From Berghia stephanieae (lineage: Eukaryota > Mollusca > Gastropoda > Nudibranchia > Aeolidiidae), in NCBI GenBank assembly GCA_034508935.3, contig CM067451.1:47474642-47538641 (forward strand): a stretch of DNA of 64,000 nt, read 5' to 3'. The notes beneath the pieces were generated by a model. It did not search any database. It was not told the origin of the DNA and saw only the letters and a list, made by a program, of their open reading frames with translations. Below are positions 1 to 12,800 of the stretch, one piece after another. The translations under genes and the position numbers were made by a program. Each line of letters begins with the position of its first letter. The stretch's first letter is position 1.

Positions 1-990
1 GGCAGGAGCATGAACACGTTACACGCCAGGAGATAGACACGTTACACTGCCACGAGATGAACACATTACATGCCAGGAGATGACACGTTACACGCCACGA
101 GATGAACACATTACACACAGGAGATGAACACGTTACATGGCAGGAGATGAAACACGTTACATGCCAGGAGATAGACACATTACACCAGGAGATAGAAACA
201 CGTTACACCCAGGAGATGAACACGTTACATGCCAGGAGATGAAACACATTACACACCAGGAGATGAACACTTTACATGCCAGGAGATAGACACATTACAC
301 GACCAGGAGATAGACATGTTACACCCAGGAGATAGACACGTTACACACCAGGAGATGAACACGTTACATGCCAGGAGACAGACACATTACACACCAGGAG
401 ATAGACTCGTTCATGCCAGGAGACAGACACATTACACACGGGAGATAGACATGATTACACACCAGGAGCTAGACCGTTACATCCAGGAGACTAGACACAT
501 TACACACCATGAGATAGACTCGATTACACCGGAGCTAGAAGCATTACACACCAGGAGATGAAAACATTACACGCAGGCGATGAACACGTTACATGCAGGA
601 GACAGACACATTACACACCAGGAGATAGATTCGTTACATGCCAGGAGACAGACACATTACACGAAAGAGACAGACATGTTACACACCAGGAGCTAGACAC
701 ATTACACGCCATGAGACAGACCGATTAAACACCTGGAGCTAGAAGCATTACACACCAGGAGATGAAAACATTACACGCCAGGCGATGAACATGTTACACG
801 CCAGAGATAGACACATTTATATGCCAGGAGCTAGACTGGTTACACGCCAGGAGACAGACACTTTACACTGCAGGAGAGACACATTACAAACCAGGAGATG
901 AATGTGTTACACGACAAGAGTTAGACACGTTTCACGCCAAGAGATAGGCACGTTACATGCCAAGAGATAGACACAATACATGCCAGGAGA
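1..990. repeat. Tandem array, about 23-25 bp unit
   Basis: About 40 degenerate copies of a unit of the form CCAGGAGATAGACACGTTAC, with small length changes. The array runs off the left edge of the window. Stop-free stretches inside it are repeat translation, not a gene. Confidence 0.93.
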
Positions 991-1445
991 TGTACACGGA
1001 CACATAGAGATGGATTTCTAAACCAAAGATTTTTAAAATGGGAAACAGTGGAAGAAACAAAACTTTAGTGAAATCTATGAAGGAGAAAAAATGCTGAGCT
1101 TTTATGCGAACATATTGACCGACCCCACAACCCCCCCCTCCCCAAATCTGAACACTAAACTCCAGTAAAAACACATTACGTATCTACTTATTTCTGTTAA
1201 ATCATAAATTTACATATTTGTGTTTGTGTTTTTTGTCTCCTGACGAAGGCCAAGGGCCGAAACGTTGTTTGTTTTGTGTTGTTCCCTTATATATGAGTCA
1301 CATCTACTCACTTTATTTTATCTCTCCATTATTTCTGTTCACCAGGTGATTAGGATGTACATATGTATCTGAAAATTTTAACATACTGATTTCTGTAAAT
1401 ATACGGATAATTGCCAACCCTGTATTAAAGGGCTGTTTGCACTTC
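991..1445. repeat. Dispersed repeat copy between two satellites
   Basis: Unique-looking AT-rich sequence. The part from about 1150 to 1435 matches 7735-7850 in pieces: ACTCCAGTAAAAA, then AGGTGATT, then TTCTGTAAATATACGG followed by AATTG. The two loci are therefore copies of one old dispersed repeat. I see no coding potential. Confidence 0.55.
1236..1272 (+). ncRNA. Hammerhead-ribozyme-like core motif
   Basis: CTGACGA (1240-1246) is followed by a GGCC/GGCC stem with loop AAG (1248-1258) and then GAAAC (1259-1263). This is the order of the conserved hammerhead core: CUGANGA, stem II, GAAA. Such motifs are known in Penelope-like retroelements. Stems I and III are not convincing by eye, so this may be only a relic or a look-alike. 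Confidence 0.3.
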
Positions 1446-4400
1446 AAGAATCTACATGTTCCATAGTAACACCAAGAATCTACATGTTCCATAGTAACAC
1501 CAAGAATCCACATGTTCTATAATAACACCAAGAATCTACATGTTCTATAATAACACCAAGAATCTACATGTTCCATAGTAACACCAAGAATCTACATGTT
1601 CTATAATAACACCAAGAATCTACATGTTCCATAGTAACACCAAGAATCTACATGTTCTATAGTAACACCAAGAATCTACATGTTCTATAGTAACACCAAG
1701 AATCTACATGTTCTATAGTAACACCAAGAATCTACATGTTCCATAGTAACACCAAGAATCTACATGTTCCATAGTAACACCAAGAATCTACATGTTCCAT
1801 GGTAACACCAAGAATCTACATGTTCTATAGTAACACCAAGAATCTACATGTTCCATAGTAACACCAAGAATCTACATGTTCTATAGTAACACCAAGAATC
1901 TACATGTTCCATAATAACACCAAGACTCTACATGTTCTATAATAACACCAAGAATCTACATGTTCCATAGTAACACCAAGAACTACATGTTCCATAATAA
2001 CACCAAGAATCTACATGTTCCATAGTAACACCAAGAATCTACATGTTCTATAGTAACACCAAGAATCTACATGTTCTATAGTAACACCAAGAATCTACAT
2101 GTTCCATAGTAACACCAAGAATCTACATGTTCCATAATAACACCAAGAATCTACATGTTCCATAATAACCCCAAGAATCTACATGTTCCATAGTAACACC
2201 AAGAATCTACTGTTCTATAGTAACACCAAGAATCTACATGTTCTATAGTAACACCAAGAATCTACATGTTCCATAGTAACACCAAGAATCTACATGTTCC
2301 ATAGTAACACCAAGACTCTACATGTTCCATAGTAACACCAAGAATCTACATGTTCCATAGTAACACCAAGAATCTACATGTTCCATAGTAACACCAAGAA
2401 TCTACATGTTCCATAGTAACACCAAGAATCTACATGTTCCATAGTAACACCAAGAATCTACATGTTCCATAATAACACCAAGAATCTACATGTTCCATAG
2501 TAACACCAAGAATCTACATGTTCCATAGTAACACCAAGAATCTACATGTTCTATAATAAACACCAAGAATCTACATGTTCCATAGTAACACCAAGAATCT
2601 ACATGTTCCATAGTAACACCAAGAATCTACATGTTCCATAGTAACACCAAGAATCTACATGTTCCATAATAACACCAAGAATCTACATGTTCCATAGTAA
2701 CACCAAGAATCTACATGTTCCATAATAACACCAAGAATCTACATGTTCCATAGTAACACCAAGAATCTACATGTTCCATAGTAACACCAAGAATCTACAT
2801 GTTCCTATAATAACCCAAGAATCTACATGTTCCATAGTAACACCAAGAATCTACATGTTCCATAGTAACACCAAGAATCTACATGTTCCATAGTAACACA
2901 AGAATCTACATGTTCTATAGTAACACCAAGAATCTACATGTTCCATAGTAACACCAAGAATCTACATGTTCCATAGTAACACCAAGAATCTACATGTTCC
3001 ATAGTAACACCAAGAATCTACATGTTCCAAAGTAACACCAAGAATCTACATGTTCCATAGTAACACAAGAATCTACATGTTCCATAGTAACACCAAGAAT
3101 CTACATGTTCCATAATAACACCAAGAATCTACATGTTCCATAATAACACCAAGAATCTACATGTTCCATAGTAACACCAAGAATCTACATGTTCCATAGT
3201 AACACCAAGAATCTACATGTTCCATAATAACACCAAGAATCTACATGTTCTATAGTAACACCAAGAATCTACATGTTCCATAGTAACACCAAGAATCTAC
3301 ATGTTCCATAGTAACACCAAGAATCTACATGTTCCATAGTAACACCAAGAATCTACATGTTCCATTGTAACACCAAGAATCTACATGTTCCATAATAACC
3401 CCAAGAATCTACATGTTCCATTGTAACACCAAGAATCTACATGTTCCATAGTAACACCAAGAATCTACATGTTCCATAGTAACACCAAGAATCTACATGT
3501 TCCATAGTAACACCAAGAATCTACATGTTCCATAGTAACACCAAGAATCTACATGTTCTATAGTAACACCAAAAATCTACATGTTCCATAGTAACACCAA
3601 GAATCTACATGTTCCATTGTAACACCAAGAATCTACATGTTCCATAGTAACACCAAGAATCTACATGTTCCATAGTAACACCAAGAATCTACATGTTCCT
3701 ATAATAACACCAAGAATCTACAATGTTCTATATATAACACCAAGAATCAACATGTTCCATAGTAACACCAAGAATCTACATGTTCCATAGTAACACCAAG
3801 AATCTACATGTTCCATAATAACCAAGAATCTACATGTTCCATAGTAACACCAAGAATCTACATGTTCCATAGTAACACCAAGAATCTACATGTTCCATAG
3901 TAACACCAAGAATCTACATGTTCTATAATAACACCAAGAATCTACATGTTCCATAATAACCCAAGAATCTACATGTTCCATAATAACCCCAAGAATCTAC
4001 ATGTTCCATAGTAACACCAAGAATCTACATGTTCTATAGTAACACCAAGAATCTACATGTTCCATAGTAACACCAAGAATCTACATGTTCCATAGTAACA
4101 CCAAGAATCTACATGTTCCATAGTAACACCAAGAATCTACATGTTCCATAATAACACCAAGAATCTACATGTTCCATAGTAACACCAAGAATCTACATGT
4201 TCCATAGTAACACCAAGAATCTACATGTTCCATAGTAACACCAAGAATCTACATGTTTCATAGTAACACCAAGAATCTACATGTTCCATAGTAACACCAA
4301 GAATCTACATGTTCCATAATAACACCAAGACTCTACATGTTCTATAATAACACCAAGAATCTACATGTTCCATAATAACACCAAGAATCTACATGTTCCA

Positions 4401-6130
4401 TATAACACCAAGAATCTACATGTTCCATAGTAACACCAAGAATCTACATGTTCCATAGTAACACCAAGAATCTACATGTTCCATAGTAACACCAAGAATC
4501 TACATGTTCCATAGTAACACCAAGAATCTACATGTTCCATAGTAACACCAAGACTCTACATGTTCCATAGTAACACCAAGAATCTACATGTTCTATATAA
4601 CACCAGAAAATCTACATGTTCCATAGTAACACCAAGAATCTACATGTTCCATAGTAACACCAAGAATCTACATGTTCCACTAGTAACACCAAGAATCTAC
4701 ATGTTCCATAGTAACACCAAGAATCTACATGTTCCATAGTAACACCAAGAATCTACATGTTCCATAGTAACACCAAGAATCTACATGTTCCATAGTAACA
4801 CCAAGACTCTACATGTTCCATAGTAACACCAAGAATCTACATGTTCTATAATAACACCAAGAATCTACATGTTCCATAGTAACACCAAGAATCTACATGT
4901 TCCATAGTAACACCAAGAATCTACATGTTCCATAGTAACACCAAGAATCTACATGTTCCATAATAACACCAAGAATCTACATGTTCCATAGTAACACCAA
5001 GAATCTACATGTTCCATAGTAACACCAAGAATCTACATGTTCCATAGTAACACCAAGAATCTACATGTTTCATAGTAACACCAAGAATCTACATGTTCCA
5101 TAGTAACACCAAGAATCTACATGTTCCATAGTAACACCAAGAATCTACATGTTCCATAATAACACCAAGACTCTACATGTTCTATAATAACACCAGAATC
5201 TACATGTTCCATAATAACACCAAGAATCTACATGTTCCATAATAACACCAAGAATCTACATGTTCCATAATAACACCAAGAATCTACATGTTCCATAGTA
5301 ACACCAAGAATCTACATGTTCCATAGTAACACCAAGAATCTACATGTTCCATAGTAACACCAAGAATCTACATGTTCCATAATAACACCAAGAATCTACA
5401 TGTTCCATAGTAACACCAAGAATCTACATGTTCCATAGTAACACCAAGAATCTACATGTTCCATAGTAACACCAAGAATCTACATGTTCCCATAGTAACA
5501 CCAAGAATCTACATGTTCCATAGTAACACCAAGAATCTACATGTTCCATAGTAACACCAAGAATCTACATGTTCCATAATAACACCAAGATCTACATTTC
5601 TATTACACAAGAATCACATGTTCCATAATAACACCAAGAATCTACATGTTCCATATAACACCAAGAATCTACATGTTCCATAATAACACCAAGAATCTAC
5701 ATGTTCCATATAACACCAAGAATCTACATGTTCCATAGTAACACCAAGATCTACATGTTCCATAGTAACACCAAGAATCTACATGTTCCATAATAACACC
5801 AAGAATCTACATGTTCCATAGTAACACCAAGAATCTACATGTTCCATAGTAACACCAAGAATCTACATGTTCTATATAACACCAAGAATCTACATGTTCA
5901 TATAGTAACACCAAGAATCTACATGTTCCATAGTAACACCAAGAATCTACATGTTCATATAACACCAAGAATCTACATGTTCCATAGTAACACCAAGAAT
6001 CTACATGTTCATAATAACACCAAGAATCGACATGTTCCATAGTAACACCAAGAATCTACATGTTCCATAGTAACACCAAGAATCTACATGTTCCATAGTA
6101 ACACCAAGAATCTACATGTTCCACAGTAAC
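1446..6130. repeat. Large satellite, 28-bp unit, about 167 copies
   Basis: The unit begins ACCAAGAATCTACATGTTCC and continues ATAGTAAC. It is nearly invariant over 4.7 kb. The main variable sites are TTCC/TTCT and TAGTAAC/TAATAAC. Copies near 5590 have lost several bases. The 28-bp period is not a multiple of three, so open frames through it are short. It lies 3' of the AP-1 sigma exons on the minus strand and may sit in that gene's last intron. Confidence 0.97.
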
Positions 6131-6595
6131 ACCAATAAACTTCAGCCTGATTTCACACTGCAGACAATCCATTCAACATTCGATATCCCAGCTTGCCAAA
6201 ATACAATTTTATCAAAATTTCTAATCAGAAGTGGAAAATTGGAAGTGAGTATAAAAAAAATGACAAGTCACTCGCCCCCCCACCAAAATGTCACTAGAGA
6301 ATGTAACTCGTCTGTGGGAGGAGTCTTACAGACTTGTTGGGCAGTTGGACCTACACGACTTCATTCGTTTCTGAGGTTGCTCAAGACATTATTGTATTTG
6401 GTCAAAGTCAAGGTGAATCAAAGCAATTCACTAAACCATTTCCTCTACTGTCATTCATTCAAATATTTATGACTTAAGCGTGAGAATGTGTAGTACATGT
6501 GATGATTTTGTTAATTCCTGGCCTAATTCTAAAATTTGTAATATGAAAAATGTGTAAAATTTGTAAAATCTTGTATGTGTTAAATCCTGACTACA
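6131..6595. other. No gene seen
   Basis: Unique AT-rich sequence between two arrays. An open frame of 118 codons starts inside the preceding array at 6116 and has no recognisable domain. I looked here for the missing last exon of the AP-1 sigma gene on the minus strand and did not find it. Confidence 0.5.
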
Positions 6596-7070
6596 TATTA
6601 GTGTGATGAAGTGGGTCACCTTGACAATGTACCAGTGTGATGAAGTGGGTCACCTATGACAATGTACCAGTGTGATGAAGTGGTCACCTATGACAATGTA
6701 CCAGAGTGATGAAGTGGGTCACCTATGACAATGTACCAGTGTGATGAATTGGGTCACCTATGACAATGTACCAGTGTGATGAAGTGGGTCACCTATGACA
6801 ATGTACCAGTGTGATGAATTGGGTCACTATGACAATGTACCAGTGTGATGAATTGGGTCACCTATGACAATGTACCAGTGTGATGAATTGGGTCACCTAT
6901 GACAATGTACCAGTGTGATGAATTGGGTCACCTATGAAAATGTACCAGTGTGATGAATTGGGTCACCTATGAAAATGTACCAGTGTGATGAATTGGGTCA
7001 CCTATGAAAATGTACCAGTGTGATGAAGTGGGTCACCTATGACAATGTACCAGTGTGATGAAGGGGACAT
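6596..7070. repeat. Minisatellite, 35-bp unit, about 13 copies
   Basis: The unit is CAGTGTGATGAAGTGGGTCA followed by CCTATGACAATGTAC. Two subtypes alternate (GAAGTGGG and GAATTGGG), with the second clustered in the middle of the array. Confidence 0.93.
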
Positions 7071-7382
7071 GACGAGAGTACAGATGTGATGAAAGAGAAA
7101 TGAAGAGAGAAGAAAGAAGGAGAATGAAATGGAGACAGAAAGGAAGAGAGAGATGAATTGAGAGCTAGAAAGAGCTTCACACAGTGTGAAATTGCGCATA
7201 TAATGCATGTCATCCATTATTATTTTTATTATATTATTACAGTTGCTCTCTTCAATTTCGGGCAAACCCTATAAAACAGTGCATTGACCAATCATTACAG
7301 TATATATTTGTAGGACACCATGACAGCAATATCTCTGCCGTTACTAAAATTAAATCAAAGTAAACGCAATGCATCAACTCAC
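7071..7382. other. Intronic or flanking DNA, no feature
   Basis: A purine-rich stretch (7075-7165) runs into AT-rich sequence up to the splice donor of AP-1 sigma exon 4. No exon-like segment is visible on either strand. Confidence 0.5.
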
Positions 7383-7520
7383 CTCCTGAAGAAGGTCTTG
7401 TGCCGAAATGGCTTTGAGGACATTTTTCTTGCTGGACTCTTGCACCTCCCCGCCCAGTAGGAACTCGTCCAGCATGAAATACGCCTTCTCAAAGTTAAAA
7501 ATGATGTCCAGTTCACAAAC
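7383..7520 (-). CDS. AP1S: AP1S exon 4 (residues 97-142)
   Basis: This 138-bp exon of 46 codons begins [20 protein letters not shown] and ends [10 protein letters not shown]. The acceptor is TTTCTGTAG and the donor GTGAGT, both good. AP-1 sigma proteins continue for about 15 more residues in a variable last exon, which is not visible in the 7.4 kb to its 3' side. Confidence 0.96.
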
Positions 7521-9823
7521 CTACAGAAAAAAAACCAACGAAATCTTCATTATAGAATAATACTTATAGCACACTTCCATAATATAGCAACAATAACACC
7601 AACACACAACAACAACAACAATAAATAATTCTTGTAACCACGGGTCTCTAATCCAGGGCTGCCAATTCAGGGGAGGCAACAATTGACTGAACTTTGAAAC
7701 AAACACATTGACAACCCCTTTCTGAGTGCTGAACTCCAGTAAAAAGACAAGTATTTACTTTTTCCCGTTTAGCAGGTGATTGGAAAATATACCGAGGGTT
7801 TGGAACATTCTCAATTCTGTAAATATACGGAAAATTGGCAATCTTGCTAATCAGAATGTTCAAACTGAAGGAACATTTTACAGCCCAATTTGTAAATATA
7901 CGGAAAATTGGCAATCTTGCTAATCAGAATGTTCAAACTGAAGGAACATTTTACAGCCCAATTCTGTAAATATACGGAAAATTGGCAATCTTGCTAATCA
8001 GAATGTTCAAACTGAAGGAACATTTTACAGCCCAATTCTGTAAATATACGGAAAATTGGCAATCTTGCTAATCAGAATGTTCAAACTGAAGGAACATTTT
8101 ACAGCCCAATTCTGTAAATATACGGAAAATTGGCAATCTTGCTAATCAGAATGTTCAAACTGAAGGAACATTTTACAGCCCAATTCTGTAAATATTCGGA
8201 AAATTGGCAATCTTGCTAATCAGAATGTTCAAACTGAAGGAACATTTTACAGCCCAATTCTGTAAATATTCGGAAAATTGGCAATCTTGCTAATCAGAAT
8301 GTTCAAACTGAAGGAACATTTTACAGCCCAATTCTGTAAATATTCGGAAAATTGGCAATCTTGCTAATCAGAATGTTCAAACTGAAGGAACATTTTACAG
8401 CCCAATTCTGTAAATATTCGGAAAATTGGCAATCTTGCTAATCATAATGTTCAAACTGAAGGAACATTTTACAGCCCAATTCTGTAAATATACGGAAAAT
8501 TGGCAATCTTGCTAATCAGAATGTTCAAACTGAAGGAACATTTTACAGCCCAATTCTGCGACACATTATTTTCACTGTGACATATTGAAAGAGAACATCT
8601 TTGCATTCAAAACCTGAAGAGCCACCTTGTATTCTTCAATAAATTAACATTCTATACACTCTTGACTCTGGGGTAAAGTAGGTCTTGTGGGTGCGTCTCT
8701 CAAACACAAACAACAACAAAAAAATTACCCACAAACAACACGGGCAGGAGCAGAAGCAACAGCAAAAACAGCAATACTTTTTAAAATGTTAAATCCATGG
8801 TAGAAACCATCCCTGCCTAAATTATCCAAAAAAGAGGACATACATCATGTATGTACATTTTATCTATAATCTGTCATCTGCATTTTTTGCGGCCGCAAAT
8901 TTTGGCAAATTTCCCAAAATTGGCATATCGTGGCAAATTTTGTCAAAATTGGCAAATCGCGTGGCAAAGTTTGAGAAAAAAAAGTAGCGAAAACAAAATA
9001 ACGAAAAAAAAAAATGCGAAACTTGAGAAATGTTGCAACTTTGCCTGGGCCCAAACCAAGGGAAGCTACTCTCTACGGATAATGATCCTTTAAAATCTTT
9101 GTAACAACGCTAATCACAGTCATTTCATTTCTCAAGTCCTTAAATGTAATAAATTGTCTTTTATATGTTTTTTTTTTCTGTATCGCATGTTAATTTTTAC
9201 TGAAACGCTTAGTTCTCCTCGGCAAATTTCTTGGCAAATTTTGGGGTTTTTTGGGCAAATTTTGGCAAATTTTAGGTCCCAATTTGGAAAAAAATGCAGA
9301 TGACAGTATAATACAACCATTCGACATAAATCAGTTGCTAGCTGTACTCGAAGTTATTTATTGGCCAGAAAACTTTGATATCACATATGGATGGATTCCG
9401 ATGACTCCAGACATATGAGATGTGATTAGCACTCACGCTGCCAAAGTATTTGTCCAACAACTCCACATATCGATGAATGACCTCCAAGGTCAGCAACTCA
9501 TTGTCGTCTGGTTCAATGGCACAGCAAAAATACAAACTGGCGTATCTGGGAAAGAAAAGAAATTGGTTTGTGTCGTTAATGTTAAACATGGACCAAGGGT
9601 ACAGCACGAGAATACAAGTTTTATTGTAAAAAACATAGAAGTTGTCCTTCCTGGGATTGATCTCAGTCCTTTTGCATTGCAAAGCAAGTGCTCTACAAAC
9701 TGAGCTATCGGTTTTATTGTAGCACAGCAAAAACTCCCCCCCCCCCCCCCCCAACCTCATCCAAACTTCCTAAATGGTGCTGAGTTGGTTTACACACTAA
9801 TTCCCAACCCAGAGACTCTTTTA

Positions 9824-9883
<60 letters not shown>

Positions 9884-12800
9884 ATAATGTACAGATGGTT
9901 GAGGACAACAATGTGTGATATTGATATATACAAAAGAAAGGCAAATGGAGCAACAAGGTTCGACTGTGAACTATGAATATTCCAGCATTCAAACAAACGG
10001 CGTCTGGCAGCGTCCTACTGTAGACTGTAAATGTTGAGGGATACAAATGCCTGCTCCATTTCAAAAGAGAGGCATAGAGGTCAACTGGTCAGGGAGCTCA
10101 AACAGGACACCCTACAACACACTCCTACCATGACCCAAAATGACAGCAGACTGTTTGAACTATTGTAACCCATAACCTATATTTAGACCTACATCCTCTA
10201 TTTGTTTATTCCTTGTTTTAAATTACTAATAATAAAAATCGTAATCCTGGACATGCCAGGACCATTTCCTATCTTTTTCTTTTTCTCCAGATTGTCAAAT
10301 CAGGATAGTCCCGATGTTATGGATCACGACAGTTGCAGAGACGCACCATCAGGATTTCCGCCACAGGTCACCCCTACAGTTTCATGCACTACTTTGTAAC
10401 AAAACAAAAATAACGTAAGAGGCGACTATTTTGTAAATATAAAAATTTATCAGATGAGTCAATTTTTGTGCAAGTCAATACAAACCATCCCATTTTTATC
10501 TTTTACCTTTGATAAGTCAATACGGAGTTTCCCATTTTTTACCTTTCATAGACAATAAGTCAAGATAGGGTTTCCCACGTTTAACTTTTATAGAGAATAA
10601 GTCAATAGATGGTGTCCCATTTTTACCTTTTATAGACAATAAAGTCAATAGATGGTGTCCCATTTTTACCTTTTATAGACAATAAAGTCAATAGATGGTG
10701 TCCCATTTTTACCTTTTATAGACAATAAAGTCAATAGATGATGTCCCATTTTTACCTTTGTAGACAATAAAGTCAATAGATGGTGTCCCATTTTTACCTT
10801 TGTAGACAATAAGAGAATAGATGATGTCCCATTTTTACCTTTTATAGACAATAAAGTCAATAGATGGTGTCCCATTTTTACCTTTTGTAGACAATAAGTC
10901 AATAGATGGTGTCCCATTTTTACCTTTTATAGAGAATAAGTCAATAGATGGTGTCCCATTTTTACCTTTTGTAGACAATAAGTCAATAGATGGTGTCCCA
11001 TTTTTACCTTTGTAGACAATAAGTCAATAGATGGTGTCCCATTTTTACCTTTTGTAGACAATAAGGTCAATAGACGGTGTCCCATTTTTTACCTTTCATA
11101 GACACCTTTTATGACAATAAAGTCAATAGATGGTGTCCCATTTTTACCTTTTATAGAGAATAAGTCAATAGATGGTGTCCCATTTTTACCTTTTATAGAC
11201 AATAAAGTCAATAGATGGTGTCCCATTTTTACCTTTTATAGAGAATAAGTCAATAGATGGTGTCCCATTTTTACCTTTTATAGAGAATAAGTCAATAGAT
11301 GGTGTCCCATTTTTACCTTTTATAGACAATAAAGTCAATAGATGGTGTCCCATTTTTACCTTTCATAGACAATAAGTCAATAGATGGTGTCCCATTTTTA
11401 CCTTTTATAGACAATAAGTCAATAGATGGTGTCCCATTTTTACCTTTTATAGAGAATAAGTCAATAGATGGTGTCCCATTTTTACCTTTTATAGACAATA
11501 AGTCAATAGATGGTGTCCCATTTTTACCTTTTGTAGACAATAAAGTCAATAGATGGTGTCCCATTTTTACCTTTCATAGACACCTTTTATGACAATAAAG
11601 TCAATAGATGGTGTCCCATTTTTACCTTTTATAGAAAATAAGTCAATAGATGGTGTCCCATTTTTACCTTTTATAGACAATAAAGTCAATAGATGGTGTC
11701 CCATTTTTACCTTTTGTAGACAATAAAGTCAATAGATGGTGTCCCATTTTTACCTTTTGTAGACAATAAAGTCAATAGATGGTGTCCCATTTTTACCTTT
11801 TATAGACAATAAAGTCAATAGATGGTGTCCCATTTTTACCTTTTGTAGACAATAAAGTCAATAGATGGTGTCCCATTTTTACCTTTTATAGACAATAAAG
11901 TCAATAGATGGTGTCCCATTTTTACCTTTTATAGAGAATAAGTCAATAGATGGTGTCCCATTTTTACCTTTTATAGACAATAAAGTCAATAGATGGTGTC
12001 CCATTTTTACCTTTTATAGAGAATAAGTCAATAGATGGTGTCCCATTTTTACCTTTTGTAGACAATAAAGTCAATAGATGGTGTCCCATTTTTACCTTTT
12101 ATAGACAATAAAGTCAATAGATGGTGTCCCATTTTTACCTTTCATAGACAATAAGTCAATAGATGGTGTCCCATTTTTACCTTTTATAGACAATAAGTCA
12201 ATAGATGGTGTCCCATTTTTACCTTTTGTAGACAATACGTCAATAGATGGTGTCCCATTTTTACCTTTTGTAGACAATAAGTCAATAGATGGTGTCCCAT
12301 TTTTACCTTTTGTAGACAATAAGTCAATAGATGGTGTCCCATTTTTACCTTTTGTAGACAATAAGTCAATAGATGGTGTCCCATTTTTACCTTTTGTAGA
12401 CAATAAAGTCAATAGATTGTGTCCCATTTTTACCTTTTGTAGACAATAAGTCAATAGATGGTGTCCCATTTTTACCTTTTGTAGACAATAAGTCAATAGA
12501 TGGTGTCCCATTTTTACCTTTTGTAGACAATAAGTCAATAGATGGTGTCCCATTTTTACCTTTTGTAGACAATAAGTCAATAGATGGTGTCCCATTTTTA
12601 CCTTTTGTAGACAATAAGTCAATAGATGGTGTCCCATTTTTACCTTTTGTAGACAATAAGTCAATAGATGGTGTCCCATTTTTACCTTTTGTAGACAATA
12701 AGTCAATAGATGGTGTCCCATTTTTACCTTTTGTAGACAATAAAGTCAATAGATGGTGTCCCATTTTTACCTTTTGTAGACAATAAGTCAATAGATGGTG

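Noticed and set aside
1446-6130. CRISPR-like regular repeats
   Set aside because: Units are contiguous with no unique spacers, and the DNA is from an animal genome. It is a satellite.
9422-9703. Plus-strand 93-codon frame
   Set aside because: Shadow of AP1S exon 3 on the opposite strand.
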